Shown piece by piece: positions 1 through 12,700 of a stretch of 64,000 nucleotides of DNA. The stretch comes from Chrysomallon squamiferum (Eukaryota > Mollusca > Gastropoda > Neomphalida > Peltospiridae). Made by a program: the position numbers and the translations under genes. Every line of letters begins with the position of its first letter. The stretch's first letter is position 1. The stretch is from assembly GCA_012295275.1 (NCBI GenBank), contig CM022671.1, forward strand, positions 10,919,237 to 10,983,236. Reading direction: 5' to 3'. The notes beneath the pieces were generated by a model that worked only from the letters and a program-made list of their open reading frames with translations, searched no databases and was not told the origin of the DNA.

Positions 1-195
1 TGTTCATTATTGTTTCACTGTAACTGCTAATAAAAGATGTTTAAAATTGTCTTCTGAAATCTGTTCCGTCATTCTTTACACAACAAAATAAAGTTTTTGA
101 AATGAAAGTTTCATAACGCTGTTTTTAAAATGCAGCTGTCATGTTCTGACCCTGCAAAAGAAAATAACAGACAATAACAAAGATCCTAATCTGAC

Positions 196-330
196 CTTGT
201 TATACGTCGTTTGTCCAGGTGACTAGGAGATCCTTTACGTCTGCGTATAGAGGGACTCCGTGAGCATCTTAATCGAGGACTTGAACTGCAGGATCGTCTT
301 TGACTCCGGGAATGAGAATGTGAATAACTT
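196..330 (-). other. Putative eMIC-entry exon of the SRRM gene
   Basis: 135-nt symmetric phase 2-2 exon between a TATTTAG acceptor and a GTCAGA donor. It encodes an SR segment ending in 'RRRKGSPSHLDKRRIT', which by recall strongly resembles the start of the eMIC (enhancer of microexons) region of vertebrate SRRM3/SRRM4, where SPSHLE-x-RRIT is followed by SARKRPIPYYRPS. I found no exon for the PIPYYRPS part in positions 1-195, so it must lie beyond the left edge. In bilaterians the single Srrm234 gene makes eMIC-plus and eMIC-minus isoforms by alternative 3' end use. Confidence 0.65.
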
Positions 331-3300
331 CTAAATATTACAATTAAAAAAAAAAACCATTAATTTTTAAATCAAAACAACAAAAAAAGTGGAGAAAACA
401 CGTATTAATAATTTCATTACTGGGACACACTTACTATGTTTTAGATTTTACTGCAAAATAATACATCTAGTTTACAACAGATGTTTTAAATCACAGAGAT
501 CTCAGTCATTATTATTTCACTTCTAATATGCTGCAGATACTGAAACTATTAAATAACAATATTTAGTTGAATTACTGGTAACCTGAAGATTAAGAAAATA
601 ACCTTTTTCTGGATGAACTGCGAGATCTTGTGTATGAACTTGATCTTGATCTTGATGTGGTTGGGGATCTGGAACTTCTCCTCCTTGACTTTGGATTAGA
701 TCTTCGTCTAGATTTTGAATGTGAGTGTGACCTTGACCTTCTTCTTCTGTCATATCTTAAACTTGATTTTTTACTTGACAGTAAGTCTGCTATCTTTTCT
801 CGCACTTTAGAGCTAGCACTCTGATGCTTTTCACTGGGAGAAAAAGAACGGCTTCTTTTGTGTGAAAGTGAAGAAAAAGATGAAATCTTAGAGTCTGTTT
901 GATGGCCACTAGAACTCTTAGATTTTGATGTACCATTCTCTTTAGGATGTCTAAAGCCAAATTACAATCATTATTTATCACATTCTACACAATATTTAAA
1001 ACCAAATTTGGCAACAAAAGCTTGTAAAATACACAGTGACTGGTGTTCTGTTTGAAATAAATCTGATAGAGATATTCAATAAACAAAATGAAGTATGTAT
1101 TCACATAACCTGTATAAATAATAATGGTCTGCTCATTTTTGATACAATTTAAAAGTTTTAACAATTATTCAAACATATAACACTAAGAGATGTTTGTGAA
1201 AACCAATTCCATATTATTTTTTGAAATAATAAATAAAGTAAAATATTTTTTAAAAGTAAACTGATCACATTTAGTTTATATTAACATAGTATATTGTATT
1301 GAATCATTTTAAAATGTAATTTTGTGAAAAGAAAACTATTTTTTTAATTTATTATATATCAAACCTTGATGATGATGATGGACTGTGCGAGTATTTTGTG
1401 TGTTTTTTCCGTAAAGGTGAAGTGTGAGTAGTTTTCTGTGTCACTCTCTCACTCTCAGAATTCTGTCTTTTCTTCTTTCTTGAACTCCTCTCTGAACTTG
1501 ATTTGTCTGAATTTGGGGAACTGTAAAAAATAAGTGTTCCTTCACTTTATTTGGAAATATTTACAAACAGAACTTTACATAAATTATCATTAGTTGTTAA
1601 TATTTTTTCTTCTTCTAAAAACAAATAATTTTTTTTTATAATTGAGCATTTAGTGTCTGTCATGACTACACTTGTGACGTAAATTGCCAATTTTTTTTTT
1701 CTCATAAATTTCTTTTCTTCTTGAAAAGTAATTTTACATTAAATTTGATCTTACTTGGAATTGTCAGAGACACTGTCCATGTCACTGTCCGAACTTGAAC
1801 TTGACACCTCTTTGTGCTTCTTTGTCTTCTTCTCATCAGATCTTAAATGTAAAAATACCCAACATTTTGTTGATGAAAATAAATTCAAATTCAAAAATAC
1901 ATACTATGTACAGAGATCTTTATCTACAAATAATAAGTGAGTATCAGTGTGAAAGATGATGGTGTAAGCACATCGATAAAGCAGCAGTCAGCATACAGAT
2001 GTGGTCTGGTAGGTTCACGTTAAAAAACACCTGGAGTGAACTAATTATAAAAAACGACTAGATGCAAATTTAATTGTAACAGTTTCAACCCAAAGAAGTT
2101 ATTAATTCAGCTAATATATACTCTGACATATATAAATTACAAGTATTATCAACACATTAAAATAATAAAACGATAAATATTATGTATGTGTGCATGTATC
2201 CACTTTGTGTGTGCCTCTGTTTATGTATGTTCATATGAGTGTGTTAAAATTGTTCTTGCTAGTGGAATACATACCTCTTTCTAATTTTTTTACTTTTCTT
2301 ACGTTTCTTTGAATCAGTACTGAAAAACAGAAGAAAAGTAATGCTCAGATACAAAATGAAAACATAAATGTAAGTTAATTATAATATGTATGGAGTTCAA
2401 CAATATTTATAGCAGTGCAACTGTAGCTTACCACAGAATATGTCTGCAAAAATAAAACACTGATCAGTTTTAACAAAGCTTAATATTTAAAAATTATCAC
2501 TATCGTTTTCAAATTCAAAACAATAAAATGAATGAGAAAAATCAAAGAATACTTTTCTACAAATATTCTGGAGATTTTTCACTTATTATTGTTCTTAAAA
2601 TAATAATAAATTTACTCCAATCCGTAAAAAAGATTTATTCAGTTAACTATTAATTTAAATTTGCAATTAATAAACCAGGATAAAGTTCACAATTTTGATG
2701 TTGTTTATTTTTTATTTATAATAATAAATATGCTTCTAATTTCAAAATGTAATTTTAATAGTACCTGATTTATAACTGTGCCACATAAGAATTATCATTA
2801 CTTTATTTTTTGAGGGGTGGTGGTAGTGTTGGAGGTGGAGGTAGAGGAATGTTAATATATAATCAAGAAAAAAGGGAAATAATCTTTATTCAATATTAAA
2901 AGTTGTTTGTGCACAAATTATTATTTTGTTTCTATTATTTTGTTTCTAAATAACAACAATAAAAGTTAATGGTGTTTTGCTCTGTATGTAAACACTGAAA
3001 GTTCTTAAAATAATAATTTAATTAAAGGATATTAATTATATGTATAACTGTAAGCTAATACATTAATAAAGTTTATGAAAGATTCTGTTAGAAACTGGAA
3101 AAGAAATGTGACAAATAAACTAATTATTTTCTATTTCAAACACATTAGTTAATATTTTATAACTAAGCAGAAAGGGAAAGGAACAACATATGATAAACAG
3201 AAATGAAAATATTAAATAAAAAACTGTGGCAAAAGACACATGAGCAAAACAAAATACATCATTCTACCAAATACACACAATATCCTCATCTTTTCCTCTA

Positions 3301-6300
3301 CTGCATTTAGAAATGAATTACCAATAAATATATAAGACTCATTGAGTAATTCTCCATTACAATGATTTACATGTGTTGCAAACATACAGTAGACAGAAGA
3401 CAGATAAATGATACTTTTTTGCTTACCTGGCCTTTAAAACCACTAGGAAAGGGGGCATTCAAAAAAGGAGGCATAAGATTTTGAGTTATATTAGCATGGT
3501 TACATGAAATGGGATAACCTAGACTGAGCCAAGCTATGCAAAGTGATTAGTAATTTATTATATCTTATTAGTAATTATATAATTTCTTATATTATTAAGG
3601 CTTCATAAAACTAGCATCAAAGCATTTGTTTAAAATACAAATAAAACTGTACCATCCTTCAATTGTTACTGTTTTTTCTTCAATAACACTTTACTTTAAC
3701 AAAGGTTGTGTCATGCAATTTTAGCCAAGTTAATAACATCCAACCCATTTACCATTGTTTTACAAAACTAAAAATATTATCATCTTTTTTTATAACTTCA
3801 AGCAATATTATGCCAGTGTACATATAACTTTTTCAATTAAAATAATTAAAAACAAAAATAAGAAAAGAAATTAGAAATATTGTTAAATGTAAGTGATTTT
3901 TACCACAGACTGTAATTTATTTGTATTGGTCCTGAAATCTTACAAACATACAGAACAATATTATTTTGAAATAATAAAAAAATATATACCCAAAGTACCA
4001 TTCTATTTGCACAGAAGTGTGAAAGAATAATAAACAACATTGTGAGAAATAATTCTATATTCTATTAGCATTGTTATATAAAAGTATTATATTTACAGTC
4101 ATATTTCACATACAAAATGATAAAAACGTATTACCCACAATGTGTAAACATCTGTTAAAAATACTTCATATAACAATAATTTGTTTTTACAAATCAACAT
4201 TACCTTAAGTAAAGCCTCAAAGCTACAAAATGCTAAGGAAAAGAAGAAATGCATGAAATATTTTAAAGCAACAAACCAGTTGTGAATGAAACACAAATAA
4301 AAGAAACAAGTTTATCTGTTGACACCATCTTAATAGATGTCAGTTATTTACTTCAGTATTTTTGCTGAATGTCATTCTTAATGTTTTAAAGCTGCCACTT
4401 AGTTGTTTTTTGTTGTTGTTTTTAATTTTGATTTCGAGTACATTCATTATATTTTCATAAAATGAAACATTTCTGATTAATGTTGTATTTGTCAGTGAAT
4501 TTGAAAACCTTTCTGCCTGGTGCACATAAACAAATTATGCTATGATAGTTTTGATGAAAAAAAAAAAGAAATTATTTTCAAATTATATAAATTACTGGAT
4601 AATATATATATAAAGTGTAAAATTATCAGTAAGAGAAAAGAAAACAGATTACTTCACGTCTGTAAACTGTAAATAAAAATACAGAAGATGTTATTTATTA
4701 TTTACTCTTTTTTTTTTTTTTAATTTTTATATTAATGTACAAATTTTGCAATCAAAGCAGACATAAAACATTCAACTTCAAATGAAAAAAGAGATAATGT
4801 TCAGTTTAATAATGCTATTTTTAAACTTACTAATAATGGCATAATACATAGATCAATTCCGCTGAAAACACAGAATTTATTCTTTCTTTCTTTAAAATAA
4901 TAAATATAAAAGATATATTTATCCATATAATATATCCACTAACTTTATTTTGTGAGCAGACACAATAATTATAATGTCTTTAGATATATATTTTTTTTAA
5001 ATAAGTCCAAACTGAGATTCAGTCTTAAAAAAAATATATTTTTAAAGAATTTATGAAATGATGAACAATGTTTAATAAACATCACATTTTCAAATTAAAA
5101 AGAATCAAACATACAGCTTTATGATATGATTATGAATAAGAAAGCCTGCTTATGCTTTGTTATATATTAATGTCTTTTTTTTAATATTCAGTCTGACACA
5201 AAGAGAAAAAATATGTCATGAAATGGGAGTCAACCCAATGTGTTAATTCAGAATATATCCTGTGTGTCAAATACAACACACCAAGCTAATGACATTTAAA
5301 TTTATTCTGCAAATTCTGAGAGTAATTTCGATAAAGTTTGTTAAGAACATATTTTTCTTAATCTATTTACATTCATATTAATACATAATATATACAATCA
5401 ATAAAATTCAAAAACTATTTATATAGTAAGAAAATTCGAAATGTTACAGTTAATTCAGAAAACTCATTCAGATCAGTATGAGAGAAGGTTAAAATTAGTA
5501 AGTGATTTTGCATTTTTTATTTTTTTATTTAATTATCACAAAATTATTATTTTATAAAATTTTATCTTTTGAAATGCTGTGTAAAATATTACAAAAAATA
5601 AAGCTACCTGTCATAATTATAAAAACTATAAAAGTAAAACAAAATTGTATATTACTCATTGTCAATCTCATGTATATAACAATTACAAATTAAATTTTTT
5701 TAACAAAACAATTGTCTTTACAGTTCTCAGTAAGTCAAAACTTAAAATATTACCAGCAATTTAAAATATACAGATTTAAAAAGTATTTAAATAAATCTAG
5801 AGAATGTCAAAAATACAATGATCTATATAATAAGAAGTGGATGATTACATGCAAACATTCAAAACAGAAAAACCTTAAACAGAGTTCTAAGTTAAAACTT
5901 TAACACAGTCCTTCTGTTATTGCACAAGAAATTTACAGCAAATCCAAAATAAACAGAATAAAAATTAAATAAAAAGAATTCAAAAATAAAATAAAACGAA
6001 ATAATAATAAAATGAAATGAAGTTTAAATAAGAAATAAATAAAATAAATATGACAAAAACGAAGAGAAAAACAAAAAGATATTAACAATGAGGTCATTTC
6101 TCGAAACATATTTAATAGTAATTGTTATTCACGGCTGCATTTAGTTTTGACATAATCAGAAGAATTGTGTCAACTTATGCAAGAACCTATTTAATAAGCA
6201 AGACAAAAGCACATACAACTTTCAGTCCGAACACTGAGTGCTGCAACAAACAGAACAGAAAAAAAGAAAAAAATAATAATGAAATAAAATACAGAAATTA

Positions 6301-7481
6301 AAGATACAGTGATCATTAGAGGGCCATAGAAATAAAATTCTAAACAGTTGTTGTTTGGTTTATTTTATTTTAAAGAATTATACAGTTTGATTTATTTTTG
6401 CAATTCTATATAATTTTGACATTTATAAAGAAGTTACTTTTAGTTATGTCAATCTAAAAATTTGTTTAACTGATGATAATGTTATTAAATGAAATAGTTA
6501 TTATGTTATACCTTTTTCTGATTTTAGATTTTTGGGGGATTAGTTTATGGTATTAATGCTTTGCACACAGATCTGTATGTTTTCTCTTGTGTTTTTTCTT
6601 CTAAATACATTAATAGTTTTCACATACATTTCAATTACTGTTATCACCTTTAAATGAATACTTGTTTCAAATTATCATTCTTTTCATCTGAAAGCAAACA
6701 TTTACTGCTTACTTTCTGTGAAGTGCAAACTAATATGAATAGAGTATTTTAGATAAGAGTGTGTTATGTTCATATGCCTGGATTTCATAACTGTAATGCC
6801 TGTACATTTTTTGGTAGAGACCCAAGATAAAGATGTAAAAAAAATCTGGACAAAGCAAGTTATTTTTAACAAAATTTAAGAATTTAATTTACTATGCCCC
6901 TTCACAATAAATTAAAAAAAAATTGAAAAAAAAAAACTGAAAACATTTTGGTTACAACTTACTAAATTATGATGATATAAGAAACTTATATCAATGCTAA
7001 TAAATTGGTGAACTTAAAGTAAAAAAAAAGAAAATAATAAAAGAAAAAAGAAAAAAGTATATATAATTCTCTACATCTGCACTAAATGTCTATAATTAAC
7101 ATGATCAAATTTTTATATTTTTTTTTTTTTTATAAATAATATTATGTCTTTGGGTGTGATTTAAAAAAATATTTATTTCTAAAACACATGAAATCGTGCC
7201 TACCGATTGTGTTTATGTTTCTTGGATTTCTTCTTCTTTTTGTCTTGTTCTGGTGAGCTGCTGTGCTCTCTGAAATATAAACACCAACATTTAACAAACT
7301 TTAATTAAATATTCCATTGATTAGAAACATTAATTCTGTGATCAATTGAAGTTGTGCATCCAAAAAATAATATGCAGTGTTTATGTACGTATGTATTTAT
7401 TGTTATTGATTTTATCAGTTTGATCTTTTCTATATGTACAAAGAAAATGAAATACACATTAATTAGGCTTTAAATTACTTA

Positions 7482-7517
<36 letters not shown>

Positions 7518-9687
7518 TATATGTTGGTAATAGACATTATCCTAGCAATGTTGGAGAACAGAAACAGAAAAACAAACATTAAAAACCCTCCAATAAAATA
7601 CAGATTTATAACATTCACTCATACAAATTTTCTGAACTAAATATTTCAAAAAGTAAATATATGTAAAAAGAACAGTGAGTCCTAAAACATTAACAATGTT
7701 GGTATCAAATAAAAAAACAACAACTAACAATCCATAAAAATGAAACATTTGTGTGAACATTGTTCTGCACTATAAAACACAACTTGTAACTGAAATGCAC
7801 TGAAAACACAGTTTATCATGCATAATCTTACCGATGATACTCCTTATGTTTTTTGCTTGTTAAAAGAGAAAAGAAATGAGCACTATGAAGGAATGTGTGT
7901 GTTTAAAATTTATGTTTCTATAGGTTTTTATTAGTTTCTTTCATAGTAGAAATTATTTCTTAAATACTCAAAAAATACGTAAACTGTGGTGTTTGCATTA
8001 AATAATCTATTTTTACTAAGATAAATAATATCAATCCTTAATTTCACAAAACAGAAGAAAACTGTTTTACATATATTCCTTTCAAGCTGAAATAAAATTA
8101 TTTATAACACACAGCACATTTCACTTAAGTTTGACATGAATAATATTCATCATACCGAGATTTCTTTTTCTTTCGTTTTGCTGGAGGTGATGTCTCCTCT
8201 TCTGATTCTGAACTTTCTTCAATGTATCTACATAATCAGACATTTCTTAATTAAATATACAACATGTGGACATTTTATAATCTCTTTTATTTAATTATAA
8301 ATTTCAAATCTTCTTAAAATGTTAAATAAATAAAATATTTTAAAAGAAGTATTTATGTTAATTAGTATATAAACATTATCTATACATCACATTTAATTTA
8401 CATTAATAGGAAAAAAAATGAAATGTAACAACAAAATATAGATTACCATATTTCCATAATATAATGTTTTAATAAAATAATTAAATTTTAATGATTTTAA
8501 CAGTTGATCTTGTTAAATAAATCTGTAACAGTTAAAACTAACTGATATTTTTTCTGAGCCATAGCCAGGGCTCGAGCTTGCTCTTCTTTAGCTTTTCTTG
8601 CTGGGTCAAATGCACTGCCCTCCACGTAATCTCCAAGATTGAATGCATTGCGCAACCTAGCATTCTTTTCCTGATTTGCTTGTGCAAGCTGATGTGTCTC
8701 TTTAGCACTAAAAATAGAAATTTTAAACTCACTAAACTATACATTTTAGCAAACAGTGCACAAATTCCAAAAATTATTTTCATTTAGTATACTTTTAAAA
8801 ATTTTATTATTACTTTTTATTTTTATTTCATACTATGTTTTTCAGCTTTTTGATGTTAAAATTAATTTGTTATTTTCACTTTTCTCTCTCAATAATTAGT
8901 GATGACCAGTAAATAAAACTAACTGAAAAAAAATTACACCTAATACTGAATAAAAGTAAACTATAATATGCAACGGTTTAACAGCAAATTAATCCATAAA
9001 TTTTAAAGGTTTTTTTTTTTTTTTTTTTTATTTATCTTATTTATTTATTATTTATTTTAATGTAACTCTTAAAACACAATTTGAAAAATTAATATATTAC
9101 AGCAAATCTCATTCATTACAATTAGATTTATTAAGTGTTTCTTTTTACCATATTGTGAAACCTTAGTAATTAACATGCAATATAATGCAATATAATGCAG
9201 ATACACATAGTGCATTTACAGTTCGTTAAAAACAGTTTTTACATATTAATAAATTGTTACTTTCTGACTATACATATATTAAGGGTATAATAAAACAAAA
9301 AGTAACACCACATACAAAAACACATGAAAATATCCTATTGGGATTCCAACAGAATCTGGTGAAAGACAACCTCCAAGTTTATCACTTGTCTCTTCTTTAA
9401 ATGTACTAGATTTTCCCATAGATACATGAACAGTAGAATTTGCCTTTTCCCAGAAATAATCAAAAATGTGTTTTTTCTTTGAAAACTGTCCCTGTTTGTG
9501 TGTATCGGCTTGTTTATGTTTTATGCTGCTGTTCACTGTGCAGGATGTGCACACTTCAGTTATTTCATCAATCCTGTGTAAAATCAAACGTCCCTGATAT
9601 GCTGTAGTCATATTGACATTTTTCATGTCCTCACTGTGAACAATGTTAAATAAGGTGCTGCCAGTCACTAAACCAAATCATAGGTAA

Positions 9688-9718
<31 letters not shown>

Positions 9719-12700
9719 AAGTATCAGCTGAATAATTTAATAATAACAACATTTCTTATCTGTCTGGAACATCCTGCTCAAGAATGAGATCAACTTTCCA
9801 AATTTCTTATTTTACTTTATCATTATTATTATTATACTGAATAACGTAACTGAATATCATATATACTTGGCACTGTTTCTTGTAATCACACTTCACTGAT
9901 TGACATTGAACATAATCATGCCAGAATTCATTATTATATGAATTTGTGAAATCCAAGACAACCCAATTCTGTGCACATGTTACAGTGTGATAAAAAGTAA
10001 TCCAACTAACAGTTGATTAGCATTGACTTTTAATCGAACAGACACCACTGCCAGCCTCAAAGACTTAAAGGTTTTAACATTACTGAACATCAATATGTGT
10101 GTAAATCCAATACTGACAGCGGTATGAGCCAATCAAGTAGAGTCTCACTCTTTCCCTCTGTTTTTTCATGTCTAAAGACAGAAATGTTAAGTCCATACCT
10201 GCATTAAATGTCTTTCAAACAAACGTGCTGGACATAATAAAACTGAACAGCTTCAGAAGAAAATAAATTAATTTGTACAATGAAAGTAATTAATAGTATT
10301 AAACAAGTACATATTGTTGTTTTTTCACAAGAAAAGGTAGGTTAAAAAAAATACCTCTGTAGATCAATTCATTATAATAAAGAAGTATTAATCAAGGTAT
10401 TTTAGAATGTCACTTCAAAAGTTAATTATAACTTGTAATTATGAGTAGATATTAAAAAATTCATTGTGTTGAGGACTAAAATGTTCTTCCTTGAAAAATG
10501 TTTCTTTTTCTCATCCTGTTTTCTGAAAAGTGATTTTGCTGCAAGTAATGTTTAATGCTGAAATGGTGCTGATTGAAAGTAATAAGACTTGAGCAACTGG
10601 TTTACATTAATACTATATACGTATCAACAATACACACTATATTATGAGTATATAGGTATATATGATCTATATAGGTATATATGATCTACATACTATATAG
10701 TTGTATCAATAATATAATATTATATATGTATATCAGTAATATGCATGCTGTATATGTGTATCAATAATATGAATTCTATAAAGGTATGTATATCAAAAAT
10801 ACATATAAAATTTAGGTTCATTAACAAATAGATATACAGGTGTATTAATAACTATAAAGGTATTAATAACACATTTTTATATAGGTTTTTAACAATAGAC
10901 ATACAACATAAATGTATTAATATCAGACATACTACATAGGTGTATTAATAACAGACATAATACATAGGTGTATCAATAACAGACATACTATATAGGTGTA
11001 TTAACAATTCCATACTATACAAAAAGAGTAACAAAAAGCATAATGAAATGAGTTTCTAACTCTGGATGCATTTGGGAAAAAACAACCAATCTCTTTCTAC
11101 TTCATCAAAGACAACAGGAAAAACAGAAAATTGGACTTGTTAATAGGTGCCAATATAATAGATAGATCTCAATCCGTCATCAATCATTAATTAATAATTG
11201 ATGATTATTGATCCTGCTAGCATTAATCAGGATTGCATCTGGAGAAATAACTCTGATCTGACATGCAAGCTAATCATCATCATAGAACAGTAACACTGGC
11301 AATCAGTCTGGATTCTTAAATTTCTTTCTTCAGCTGCAGACAATAAGCTATGATTATACGTAGTCCTTTCTAAGATGACATGAAAAATCTTCTTGTCACA
11401 CCCTTAATCAGGACTCTATCCCACTGTGCATTTACCGACTAAGGCTGTTTGAAACTCACAGTTACAACTGTGGGAAAGCACATAAAATGCAATCTAGGAA
11501 TAAATGCATGAATGTTTAACAAGAATGAATAATGAAAATTACATTACATATTCCGATGCAGTAATAGGTATCTTACACATGAAAATATGTCTGAAATGAA
11601 GACAGTAATAAATAAATGTAACAAAGGCAATTATTATCCAACTACATTTTTCCTAGAGTTAGTTGGCAATTAATAAAAAATCAGATTTGCACATGAATGT
11701 GTTAAAATGATGTGCAGTTAATGATTCTAGTAATTTTTTTTTTTTTTTAAATGTTAATTTTTTAAATGTTCCTATTGTAAAACTGTATTCTAATGTATTA
11801 CTGTGTGGTAACAACCATTATGAGTGAAAGGGCCATGATAAATTTAATGAAATTTATAATAAATCTTCTTAGGATACTTTATTAGGCTGTTTCTAGTATG
11901 TTGATTCACTTCTGAGGTAAAATTCAAATAGTCTGTTAAAAATCTTAATTGATCAGCCATGGAAATACTCTCTTCATAATTATTTCACCAAATACAGAAG
12001 AAGAAAAACAGACAGATCTGTACAACAGACTTTTCATATTATTTGAAACTTTTTTTTTTAACTCACTCACTGACTGATAGCCTGTTTGTATTATTTTTAA
12101 AAGTTATGGTTTTCACAATCCATTGGTTTTATCAGGTTACATGTGTATTCACTGATTTCATTACATGCTTTGTGTTTTAAAATTTGAAGTTAGTATACTT
12201 GAATTTCATTTTCGGTTAATACAACAACAGATACTGTGATTAGCCAGCTAGCATTGTCATCTCTTCATTGTTACATTAGGCAGATAATTTTCTGTTTCCA
12301 CCTGCTGAATTGTTTCCATTTACTTTTAATGACACATGCATATACATTTCATTTTTACAGAAGAATCATTCTTTTGTAATTAGCTAAATACTGAAAGCAG
12401 TCATTGTGTATTTCACCAAATGAAAACAAAAGCTCTCAGATGGACAAATCACATTTACACTTTCTTGTCTTATCATGCACCATGCAAGCTGTTTTATAAA
12501 ATTTTTATTTTATTTTTTTCTCTTTCCTTTTTGCTTTTTCTTTTTTTTTTTTTTTTTTCTTTTTTTTGTTTCCTGTCAGTTTAAAATGAAAAATGAAACT
12601 GTTCATACAGAAAATTATAATGGCATGGACTAGATATTTAATTAAGATGACAGTATAAATTTGTTAAAAACTCTCAAGCCAATTCGTTGATACTTGACAA

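Noticed and set aside
3412-3445. Strong donor-like CCAG/GTAAGC on the minus strand with an acceptor 16 nt upstream
   Set aside because: Would make a 16-nt exon that changes the phase between two exons that already join correctly.
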